DNA of 20,577 bases from Wagnerdoeblera sp046292685 (lineage in GTDB: Bacteria; Pseudomonadota; Alphaproteobacteria; Rhodobacterales; Rhodobacteraceae), in contig NZ_JBKBQM010000052.1 in assembly GCF_046292685.1 (NCBI RefSeq), positions 1 to 20,577 of the forward strand, given 5' to 3'. Below the pieces are notes generated by a model, which ran no database searches, was not told the DNA's origin, and saw nothing but the letters and a program-made list of their open reading frames with translations. Shown here piece by piece: positions 6,291 to 13,323 of the stretch. Each line of letters opens with the position of its first letter. Position 1 is the stretch's first letter. The translations under genes and the position numbers were made by a program.

Positions 6291-7510
6291 GGCGCCAGGT
6301 CCCGCCAGGGCGAGGCCGGGCGGGCGATGCGGCCGGGGCTGGGCGCGCGGGCGCCGAAGCGGGCCCACAGCGTGCGCGGCCCGGCGGTAACGCGGAAATA
6401 GTCGTAGGCATCGGGCGCGTCGGGCAGTGCATCGAAGGCGCACAGATACTGGAAATGCAGCCGGAAATAGCGCCGGCGCAGCTGCGCCTGCTTGCCCGCC
6501 GACAGGGTCTGCGAAAACGCCGCCGACAGCACCAGCGGCCAGCGCGCGCCCGGCGGCGCCACGCCCGTCACCGCCACCGGGTCGCACAGCGCAAAGGTGC
6601 AGCCATCGCCCGGGGCGCTGACATCGACCCAAGGCACCCGCCCCTGCCCCGCCATCAGCGCCAGGTCCGCCCGCAGCCGCCCGGCCCGCGGCAGGAACGA
6701 CACCATCGGCACCGCCTGCCCCAGCGTCAGGAACGACAGCACCGGCCCCTCGGGCAGGCCCGCGCGGATCAGGTCGGCCAGCACCGTGGCCCCCAGATGC
6801 GCGCCCGAAGAATGGCCGACCACCAGCACCTCGTCGGCGCCTTCGTCCAGCGCGGCGCGGATGCGGGCGCCAAAGGCCGCCAGCCGGGTTTCCAGCGCCG
6901 GGTCATAGGCCCCGCCCCGCGCGGCGGAATAGGCGAAATCGTGCATCAGGTAATGCGCGAAGATGCGCCCGTCGAGCCGCTGGAACCCGCGCAGCACCAG
7001 CCAGACCACCGGCACCGCCAGCAGCACCGCCGCCCCGCCGGGCATCAGCCCTGCCAGCGCCTCGGCCAGCAGCCAGGCCAGCGCCAGCGCCAGTGCCAGT
7101 TGCCCCAGCAGCACCGCCACCGGATACATCGCCGCCAGCAGCGGCCCCTTGCGCAACCCGATCAGCGGCCCCAGCGCGCCGCTGGCGATATAGACCCAGG
7201 CGGTGCGCGCCAGCTGGCCATAGGTGGCCAGCACCCCGCCGGGCATCGCCGCCTTGACCAGATCGTGCCAGACCAGCACCTCGAACCGCGAGACGACCTC
7301 GGCGCCTTCGATGCGGGCGGTCACCGTCCAGCCGAAGGCGGCGCCCTTGTCGGACGGGGCAAGGCCGAGGTCGTAGCCCGAAAGCCGCGCCTGTTCGGCG
7401 CCTTCCTTGCGGTAAAGTTCGCGGTAGCGGCGCGGCGGGTGCGGGTCGAAGCCGGGGATGTAGAACACCACCCGCCGCGCCACCTGCCCGCCTTGCTGCC
7501 CGCCTTGCAT
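6287..7510 (-). CDS. Alpha/beta-hydrolase-like serine hydrolase with two membrane spans
   Basis: The 407-residue protein begins with a strand-turn VVFYIPGFDPHPPRRY, typical of the oxyanion-side start of alpha/beta-hydrolases. It carries the nucleophile elbow VLVVGHSSGAHLG, with Ser234 the central serine of GHSSG. Between them, residues about 128-150 and 157-175 form two hydrophobic segments, likely a transmembrane hairpin. Cysteines 304 and 309 are close together in GCTFALCD. The start is uncertain: ATG 7510 has only a weak ribosome binding site, and GTG 7483 is an alternative. The stop overlaps the P450 start by 4 bases, so the two products are probably made together and may act on the same substrate. 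I do not recognise a named family, and the substrate is unknown. Confidence 0.75.
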   Translation of the reverse strand: MQGGQQGGQVARRVVFYIPGFDPHPPRRYRELYRKEGAEQARLSGYDLGLAPSDKGAAFGWTVTARIEGAEVVSRFEVLVWHDLVKAAMPGGVLATYGQLARTAWVYIASGALGPLIGLRKGPLLAAMYPVAVLLGQLALALALAWLLAEALAGLMPGGAAVLLAVPVVWLVLRGFQRLDGRIFAHYLMHDFAYSAARGGAYDPALETRLAAFGARIRAALDEGADEVLVVGHSSGAHLGATVLADLIRAGLPEGPVLSFLTLGQAVPMVSFLPRAGRLRADLALMAGQGRVPWVDVSAPGDGCTFALCDPVAVTGVAPPGARWPLVLSAAFSQTLSAGKQAQLRRRYFRLHFQYLCAFDALPDAPDAYDYFRVTAGPRTLWARFGARAPSPGRIARPASPWRDLAP

Positions 7511-7564
7511 GCCTTGCTGCCCTGCCCTGCCCCCGGCCCCTGCCCCCGGCCTGCGGCCAGAGGA

Positions 7565-8314
7565 TCAGCCCAGCGTGGCCAGAATGGGGAAAGTTTCAAG
7601 CAGCCAGAAGGAGAATGCGGCAAACTGGCCGGTCGCCATCATCAACCCGACGGTCCAGAGCAGCAGGCCCGAGATGCGCTCGATCCGGTTCATGTGGCGC
7701 TTCATCCAGGCCATCGGGCCCGACAGCGCCGGAAAGAACGCCGCCACCAGCAGAAAGGGGATGCCCAGCCCCACGGCATAGCCTGCCAGAAGCACCGCGC
7801 CGCGGGCCATGTCGGCCTCGGTCGCGGCCATCGACAGGATGGCACCAAGGATCGGGCCAAGGCAAGGCGTCCAGCCGAAGGCAAAGGCCAGCCCCAGCAC
7901 ATAGGCGCCAAAGGCCGATCCGCCGTGGTCGCCCGCCTCTACCCGTGCCTCGCGGTCGAGAAAGCCCAGACGGAACACGCCGACGAAATGCGCACCGAAC
8001 ACCATGATGACCAGGCCCGCGATGGTGACGAACCAGTCCTGCCAGGCCAGCAGGGCCCGCCCCAGCGCGCTGGCCGCCACCCCGAGGATCAGAAAGACGG
8101 TGGAAAGCCCCAGCACGAAGAACGCCGCCGCCAGCACCACCGGGCCGCGGCCGCTGCGCCCTTGCATCTGCTGCACCGAGACACCGCCCATGTAGGCCAG
8201 GTAAGGCGGCACGATGGGCAGAACGCAGGGGCTGAGAAAGGACAAAAGACCCGCCACCAGCGCCACCATCAGCGCCGGCAGCAACCCTGCGTCGATCAGT
8301 TCCAACCCGGACAT
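7565..8314 (-). CDS. ccdA: CcdA-family thiol-disulfide transporter, cytochrome c biogenesis
   Basis: The 249-residue inner-membrane protein has about six hydrophobic helices. It carries the paired proline-flanked cysteines that define CcdA/DsbD-beta proteins: LSPCVLP (Cys30) and GWTPCLGP (Cys151). These pass reducing equivalents from cytoplasmic thioredoxin across the membrane to periplasmic thiol proteins, for example for cytochrome c haem ligation. ATG 8314 is preferred over GTG 8356 because GGAGG lies just before it and the first transmembrane helix follows at the family's usual distance. It is separated from rne by 107 bases and followed 54 bases later by the serine hydrolase. Its link to the P450 pair may be simple proximity; no ccm genes are nearby. 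Length is normal for a single-domain CcdA. Confidence 0.93.
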   Translation of the reverse strand: MSGLELIDAGLLPALMVALVAGLLSFLSPCVLPIVPPYLAYMGGVSVQQMQGRSGRGPVVLAAAFFVLGLSTVFLILGVAASALGRALLAWQDWFVTIAGLVIMVFGAHFVGVFRLGFLDREARVEAGDHGGSAFGAYVLGLAFAFGWTPCLGPILGAILSMAATEADMARGAVLLAGYAVGLGIPFLLVAAFFPALSGPMAWMKRHMNRIERISGLLLWTVGLMMATGQFAAFSFWLLETFPILATLG

Positions 8315-8376
8315 GCAGCCTCCGCCCAAGAAATCGCCCCGCGCCGGTTGTGGCACGGGGCCCGGTCCGCGTCACG

Positions 8377-8411
8377 CCGGCGGCGGTCACATTGGCGTGG
8401 CCGGCCGCCGG
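8377..8411 (-). terminator. Weak hairpin downstream of rne
   Basis: An 8-bp perfect stem (CCGGCGGC at 8377-8384 with 8404-8411) lies in the 107-base gap after the rne stop. It has a 19-base loop and no T-run, so it is only a possible terminator. Confidence 0.25.
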
Positions 8412-8421
8412 TGCCAGAGGC

Positions 8422-11289
8422 TCAGCGGCCCAGCGACCACCAGCCCTTGCGCCGCGGCTTGGCGGCGGCTTCGGGCTCGGGCGCCGGTTCGGGCGCCGGT
8501 TCGGGCCCGGCCTCGACCACCGGGGCCGAGCTTTCGGGCCAGTCGGCGGCCGGTGCGGACGGCGCCGGATCGGGCGCGACCGCCAGTTCGGGCAGGGCCT
8601 GGACCGGATCGGGCGCCGCAGCGGCCGGGGCGGGCGCCGGGGTTGCCTCGGCAACCGGGGCAGCTTCGGCGGCCGGGGTGGCTTCGGCCACCGGAGCCGG
8701 CGCCTCGGCCGCAGGCTCGGTCGCCTTGGGCTTGCGGGTGCGGCCCGAGGTGGAGCCGGTGCGCTTGCGCGCGGGCTTGGCGGCCGGTTCGGCAGGCGCG
8801 GCCGCGGCCGCGGGTTCGGGGGCCTGCGGCGCCGCGGCGGGGGCGGCCTCGGCGGCCTCGGTGGCCGCAGGCTTCTTGCGCGACCGGCTGCGGGTCGGCT
8901 TGGCCGGGGCGGCTTCGGCAGTTTCGGCAGCGGCGGCTTCGGCGGGGGGCGCCGCCTCGGCCGCGGGGGCCGGCGCGGGTTCGGCCGGCGCAGCCGCGGC
9001 TTCGACGGCCGCAACGGGTTCCGCCGCGGCGGCAGCCTCGGCCGGCGCGGCCTCGTCCTCGGCCTCGCTGTCGGCCTCGCTGTCGGCCTCGTCGCCGTCC
9101 TCGGCCTCGTCCTCGTCGGTGCCCATCGCTTCGGCGCTGCCGGGGGCGCCGTCCTTGCCCGAGCCGCGGCGGCGGCGGCGGCGGCGGCGCTTCTTGCGGC
9201 CGTTGCCGTCGGCCTCGCGCGCTTCGGCGGCGGGGGCAGCGGCGGCGGGCGCCTCGGCCTCGGCTTCGGCCTCGACCTCGGGTTCGACGGCCTCGGGCAG
9301 CGCGTCCTCGGCCGCTTCGGCGGCGGCGGCGGCGGCGATCTCGGCTTCGTCCAGATCCGGCATCGAGGAGGTATCGAGCGAAACGACCGGCGCCACCGGC
9401 ACCACGACGCGGGTTGCGGTCTTGAACTTCTCGATCGTGTAGTCGGGGCTGACGAGGGCGGGGTCTGCCTCCATCCGCACCGACATGGCGTAACGCTGTT
9501 CGATCTGCGCCAGGTGTTCGCGCTTGTGGTTGAACAGGTAGTTCACGATGCCGACCGGCGCCTTGAGCAGCACCTCCTTGGAGCGGCGGCGGGTGCCTTC
9601 TTCTTCCAGCGCGCGCAGGATGTTCAGCGCCATGCTGTCGTCGCTGCGGATCAGGCCGGTGCCGTGGCAATGCGGGCAAGGCTGGGTCGTCGATTCCAGC
9701 ATGCCGGGGCGCAGGCGCTGGCGCGACATTTCCAGCAGACCGAAGCCCGAGATGCGGCCGACCTGGATGCGGGCGCGGTCGGTTTTCAGCTTGTCCTTCA
9801 GGCGCTTCTCGACGGCGGCGTTGTTCTTGCGCTCTTCCATGTCGATGAAGTCGATGACGATCAGGCCGGCGAGGTCGCGCAGACGCAGCTGCCGGGCGAT
9901 TTCGTCGGCGGCTTCGAGGTTGGTCTTGAGCGCGGTTTCCTCGATCGAGCCTTCCTTGGTGGCGCGGCCCGAGTTGACGTCGATGGCCACCAGCGCCTCG
10001 GTCACGCCGATCACGATGTAGCCGCCGGATTTCAGCTGCACCGTGGGGTTGAACATGCCGGCGAGATAGCTTTCGACCTGGTAGCGGGCAAACAGCGGCT
10101 GGGAATCGCGATAGTGCTGCACGACCCCGGCCTGCGAGGGCATTATCATGCGCATGAAGTCCTTGGCGGTGCGATAGCCGGCCTCGCCTTCGACCAGCAC
10201 CTCGTCGATCTCGCGGGTGTAGAGATCGCGGATGGTGCGCTTGATGAGGTTGCCTTCCTCGTAGATCGGCGCGGGGGCGTGCGACTTGAAGGTCAGTTCG
10301 CGGATCTGTTCCCACAGCCGGCAGAGGTATTCGTAGTCGCGCTTGATTTCCGGCTTGGTGCGCTTGGCGCCGGCGGTGCGGATGATGAGCCCCGCACCTT
10401 CGGGCACGGTGATTTCCGAGGCGATTTCCTTGAGCTTCTTGCGGTCCACCGCGTTGGTGATCTTGCGGCTGATGCCGCCGCCGCGCGCGGTGTTGGGCAT
10501 GAGCACGCAGTAGCGCCCGGCGAGGCTGAGGTAGGTGGTCAGCGCCGCACCCTTGTTGCCGCGTTCTTCCTTGACCACCTGGACCAGCATGATCTGCCGG
10601 ACCTTGATGACCTCCTGAATCTTGTATTTCTTGTGGCGCGGGCGGCGCGGCTCGGGGATTTCCTCGGCGAGGTCTTCCTCGGCGACGGATTCGATCTCGT
10701 CGTCGTTGTCGGCGGCGTGATCCATCGCGCGGTAAGGTTCGTCGCCGGCCTCGGCGGGCTCGTCGCCGGCCGGTTCTGCGGCAGGGGCTTCGGCGGCAGG
10801 CGCCGGGGCCAGGGGGGCGGGCGTTTGCCCGGCATCGTCGAACAGCGCGTCGGCGCCGGTTTCCTCGCCCAGATCGACGACATCCATGCCGGCGATCTCG
10901 GCGGTGGCCACCTCGTCGGCGGCGCGCGGCCCCTCGCTGCGCGCGGGTTGCGGGCGCGGGCGGCGACGGATGCCGTTTTCCTCGTCGGCGGCGGCGCGCT
11001 GCATGGCGCGCTCTTCCTCGATCAGGGCTTTGCGGTCGGCCACCGGGATCTGGTAGTAGTCCGGGTGGATTTCGGCAAAGGCCAGGAACCCGTGGCGGTT
11101 GCCGCCATAGTCCACGAAGGCCGCCTGAAGCGAGGGTTCGACGCGCGTTACCTTGGCAAGGTAGATGTTGCCGGCAAGCTGGCGCTTGTTGACGGTTTCG
11201 AAGTCGAATTCCTCGACCTTGTTGCCGTCCACCACCACGACCCGGGTTTCTTCCGGGTGGGTGGCATCGATAAGCATTTTCTTAGACAT
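8422..11289 (-). CDS. rne: Ribonuclease E
   Basis: RNase E is the endoribonuclease that starts mRNA decay and processes rRNA and tRNA precursors. The 955-residue protein opens with MSKKMLIDATHPEETRVVVV. Its S1 RNA-binding domain begins near residue 36 (QLAGNIYLAKVTRVEPSLQA), is interrupted by an acidic Ala/Glu/Pro-rich insert at about 85-215, and resumes near 220. The catalytic domain shows the two metal-binding aspartates in AIDVNSGR (Asp437) and VIDFIDME (Asp480), and the zinc-link CPHCHGTG at 538-545 that joins dimers. From about 645 to the end it is low-complexity, with an Arg/Lys patch at 698-708, the type of region that binds RNA and degradosome partners. ATG 11289 is chosen over an in-frame GTG at 11304 as it matches the usual alphaproteobacterial start. 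The low-complexity DNA gives many false reading frames on the other strand. Confidence 0.97.
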   Translation of the reverse strand: MSKKMLIDATHPEETRVVVVDGNKVEEFDFETVNKRQLAGNIYLAKVTRVEPSLQAAFVDYGGNRHGFLAFAEIHPDYYQIPVADRKALIEEERAMQRAAADEENGIRRRPRPQPARSEGPRAADEVATAEIAGMDVVDLGEETGADALFDDAGQTPAPLAPAPAAEAPAAEPAGDEPAEAGDEPYRAMDHAADNDDEIESVAEEDLAEEIPEPRRPRHKKYKIQEVIKVRQIMLVQVVKEERGNKGAALTTYLSLAGRYCVLMPNTARGGGISRKITNAVDRKKLKEIASEITVPEGAGLIIRTAGAKRTKPEIKRDYEYLCRLWEQIRELTFKSHAPAPIYEEGNLIKRTIRDLYTREIDEVLVEGEAGYRTAKDFMRMIMPSQAGVVQHYRDSQPLFARYQVESYLAGMFNPTVQLKSGGYIVIGVTEALVAIDVNSGRATKEGSIEETALKTNLEAADEIARQLRLRDLAGLIVIDFIDMEERKNNAAVEKRLKDKLKTDRARIQVGRISGFGLLEMSRQRLRPGMLESTTQPCPHCHGTGLIRSDDSMALNILRALEEEGTRRRSKEVLLKAPVGIVNYLFNHKREHLAQIEQRYAMSVRMEADPALVSPDYTIEKFKTATRVVVPVAPVVSLDTSSMPDLDEAEIAAAAAAEAAEDALPEAVEPEVEAEAEAEAPAAAAPAAEAREADGNGRKKRRRRRRRRGSGKDGAPGSAEAMGTDEDEAEDGDEADSEADSEAEDEAAPAEAAAAAEPVAAVEAAAAPAEPAPAPAAEAAPPAEAAAAETAEAAPAKPTRSRSRKKPAATEAAEAAPAAAPQAPEPAAAAAPAEPAAKPARKRTGSTSGRTRKPKATEPAAEAPAPVAEATPAAEAAPVAEATPAPAPAAAAPDPVQALPELAVAPDPAPSAPAADWPESSAPVVEAGPEPAPEPAPEPEAAAKPRRKGWWSLGR

Positions 11290-11634
11290 TTTGGTCCATG
11301 GCACCCGCGCCGCCGGTCCGGCCCGGGGGGTGCCCCGGACAAGGGATCGACGGGGGAAGGGCGGCTTGTTCGGGCGATGCGGCGGGCGGGGTGCGCGGGC
11401 GGCGCGGCCTGGGGCCGCCCCGTCATCCTCTGCACCGATCCGTCTTGCGCCATCGCGGTTCTCTCACGAGGGCCTTGCGGCGCCCCGACTGGTTGCACCC
11501 GTCCGGCCTTGCGGTCTGGCGGGCAATTTGCGGCCTTGCGGCCATTCCGGCTGCGACCTGCACGGCAGACCGGGGCCAGCGGCCCCGCGCTGCGGCGGGC
11601 ACAGAGAATTTCTTGCGTCGGACGAACCTTCGCG
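11290..11634 (-). promoter_or_regulatory. Putative long 5' leader of rne
   Basis: If transcription starts near 11634, the rne message has a leader of about 345 nt. No convincing gene lies in it. It contains three CCTTGCG heptamers (plus strand, at 11473, 11507 and 11534), each within a GGCCTTGCGG-like context. In E. coli the rne leader is also several hundred bases long and mediates autoregulation by RNase E; the same role here is inference. Confidence 0.35.
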
Positions 11635-11641
11635 TAGGGCG

Positions 11642-11671
11642 ACCCTATCGGCAAACCGCCCGGAATGACAA
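11642..11671 (-). promoter_or_regulatory. Candidate sigma-70 promoter of rne
   Basis: On the minus strand TTGTCA (11666-11671) is followed after 18 bp by TAGGGT (11642-11647). It lies in a slightly less GC-rich patch of the 695-base gap between dctD and rne. Assigned by consensus match only. Confidence 0.3.
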
Positions 11672-11775
11672 TGGCAAATCGCCCGGGCCGCGCCCTGCGC
11701 CGCACCACCCGCCGACCGGCGAAGGAAAATCGCCGTTCGACTGCCAAGGTGCCGTCGCTTGGCCTTGTCCCGTTG

Positions 11776-11799
11776 CCTTGCGCCCAGGTCGGCGCAAGG
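11776..11799. terminator. CCTTGCGCC/GGCGCAAGG hairpin in the dctD-rne gap
   Basis: A perfect 9-bp stem (11776-11784 with 11791-11799) and 6-base CAGGTC loop lie about 190 bases after the dctD stop. A smaller hairpin, GCCTTG (11944-11949) with CAAGGC (11953-11958), is closer to the stop. Either could end the dctBD transcript. The remaining part of 11672-11984 shows no credible gene. Confidence 0.35.
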
Positions 11800-11984
11800 G
11801 TGCAAACACCGCAGACGCGTCGGGCAAGCGTGCCTTGCGGGCGGTCGTCGCCGTTCGGGCGGCCGAGCCGCCGGCCGTGTTGCCTTGGAACAACCTCCGA
11901 TGACGCGATGGCCGCGATCGGCACACGACGGCGCGGCGCCGGCGCCTTGCCGCAAGGCCCCGGCGGGGTGCTGCGAGGCCGGGG

Positions 11985-13316
11985 TCAGACGTAATCCTGC
12001 CGCTGCAAGCCGTATTTCGCCATCTTTTCGTTCAGCGTGCGCCGCGGCAGGCACAGCTCCTCCATCACCGCCACGATGCTGCCCTTGTGGCGGCGCATGG
12101 TGTTGTCGATCAGCATGCGCTCGAAGGCATCGACGTAATCCTTCAGCGGCTTGCCTTCGGTGGTCATCGCCGGGCCCGAAGCCTCGTTGTCGGCCATAAG
12201 CAGGCTGGCGATGGAGCCCGACCCGCGCCGGTTCTGCAGCACCGCGCGTTCGGCGATGTTCACCAGCTGGCGCACGTTGCCGGGCCAGGGCGCCTGCAGC
12301 AGTTGCGCGGCCTCCTGCGCAGTGACCTGCGGCGCCTCGCAGCCGTATTCCTCGGCGAACTGTTCGACCATGCGGGTGAACAGCACCAGGATATCCTCGC
12401 CGCGGGTGCGCAGCGGCGGCAGGGTGATCTTCATTGCGCCCAGCCGGTAATACAGGTCGGGGCGCAACACGTCTTCCAGCGTCTTGTCGGGGGCGTGTTC
12501 GTTGCAGATGGCGATGATGCGGGTTTCCGGCGGCGTGCCCTGTTCGTCGATCGCCGCCAGCAGCCGCGCCTGCAAGGCGTTGGGCAAGGCCTCGATGTCT
12601 TCGAGGCAGAGCGTGCCGCCGCGCGCCTCCTCCAGCAGCGGCAAGCCGGCGCCTTCGGCCACCGGGCCGAACAGCCGCTGTTCCAGCGCGGTTTCGGAAT
12701 AGGCGGCGCAGGAAATCGTCACGAACTTGCGGCTGGCGCGCGGCCCCACGGCGTGCAGCGCGTGGGCCACCAGCGTCTTGCCGGTGCCGGTTTCGCCGTC
12801 GATCAGCACGTGGCTGTCGGCCTGCCCCAGATCGAGGATATCCTCGCGCAGCCGTTCCATCGCCGGGCTGGCCCCGATGAGCTTCTTCATCAGCGTGCCG
12901 CCATCGGACAGTTCGCGCCGCAGCGCCCGGTTGTCGAGCGTCAGGCGCCGCTGGTTGGTGGCCTTTTTCGCCAGATCGGTCATGCGGTCGGGGTTGAACG
13001 GCTTTTCCAGAAAGTCGAAGGCCCCGATGCGCATCGCCTCGACCGCCATCGGCACGTCGCCATGCCCGGTTATCATGATGACCGGCAGGCCCGAATCCAT
13101 GCCCATCAGCCGCTTGAGCAAGGCCATGCCATCCATCCCCGGCATCTTGATGTCGGAAATCACCACACCGGGATAGTCCGGCCCGATCGCCTTCAGCGCC
13201 TCCTCGGCGCTGGCGTGGGTTTCGGTATCGAACCCCGACAGTGCCAGCCACTGACTGATCGAGGCGCGCATGTCCGCCTCGTCATCGACAATCGCAACCT
13301 TCATCGCCCGTGCCAT
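11985..13316 (-). CDS. dctD: DctD-like NtrC-family response regulator lacking the GAFTGA loop
   Basis: The 443-residue protein has a receiver domain (Asp11/Asp12, phospho-acceptor Asp55 in ISDIKMPG, Thr83, Lys105), an AAA+ domain and a C-terminal Fis-type helix-turn-helix (about 395-440). Walker A is GETGTGKT at 174-181, and a probable arginine finger (RPDLYYRL) and WPGNVRQL are present. In classical DctD the AAA+ domain carries GAFTGA to remodel sigma-54 RNA polymerase. Here the region after RLFG (residues 218-231) is about six residues shorter and has no GAFTGA, and the second loop before sensor I (about 258-266) is also shortened. Walker B reads LCLED rather than LFLDE. ATG 13316 is preferred because GAGG, overlapping the dctB stop, precedes it. 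The 7-base gap to dctB indicates one operon and a cognate pair. Confidence 0.88.
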   Translation of the reverse strand: MARAMKVAIVDDEADMRASISQWLALSGFDTETHASAEEALKAIGPDYPGVVISDIKMPGMDGMALLKRLMGMDSGLPVIMITGHGDVPMAVEAMRIGAFDFLEKPFNPDRMTDLAKKATNQRRLTLDNRALRRELSDGGTLMKKLIGASPAMERLREDILDLGQADSHVLIDGETGTGKTLVAHALHAVGPRASRKFVTISCAAYSETALEQRLFGPVAEGAGLPLLEEARGGTLCLEDIEALPNALQARLLAAIDEQGTPPETRIIAICNEHAPDKTLEDVLRPDLYYRLGAMKITLPPLRTRGEDILVLFTRMVEQFAEEYGCEAPQVTAQEAAQLLQAPWPGNVRQLVNIAERAVLQNRRGSGSIASLLMADNEASGPAMTTEGKPLKDYVDAFERMLIDNTMRRHKGSIVAVMEELCLPRRTLNEKMAKYGLQRQDYV

Positions 13317-13323
13317 GCCATCC

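Noticed and set aside
8430..9330. Tandem-looking GC-rich repeats (GGCTTCGGCC-like)
   Set aside because: They are the codons of the Ala/Glu/Pro-rich RNase E tail, with no fixed repeat unit or spacing, so not a CRISPR array or satellite repeat.
6455..9442. Very long plus-strand open frame over the hydrolase, ccdA and rne tail
   Set aside because: Its translation is repetitive Arg/Gln/His then Ala/Ser/Gly, mirroring the antisense of real genes. The minus-strand genes there have clear catalytic motifs.
8350..11637. 1095-residue plus-strand open frame antisense to rne
   Set aside because: RNase E motifs are unambiguous on the minus strand; the Gly/Arg/Val-rich plus frame is its antisense shadow.
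11148..11924. Minus-strand open frame of 258 residues in the dctD-rne gap
   Set aside because: It has no recognisable domain, a Pro/Arg-rich composition, and runs into the start of rne out of frame. The gap is better read as leader and terminator sequence.
12624..12700. Frameshift or sequencing error as cause of the missing GAFTGA in the DctD-like gene
   Set aside because: The reading frame is intact on both sides, the deletion is a whole number of codons and a second loop is shortened too, so a real in-frame loss is more likely.
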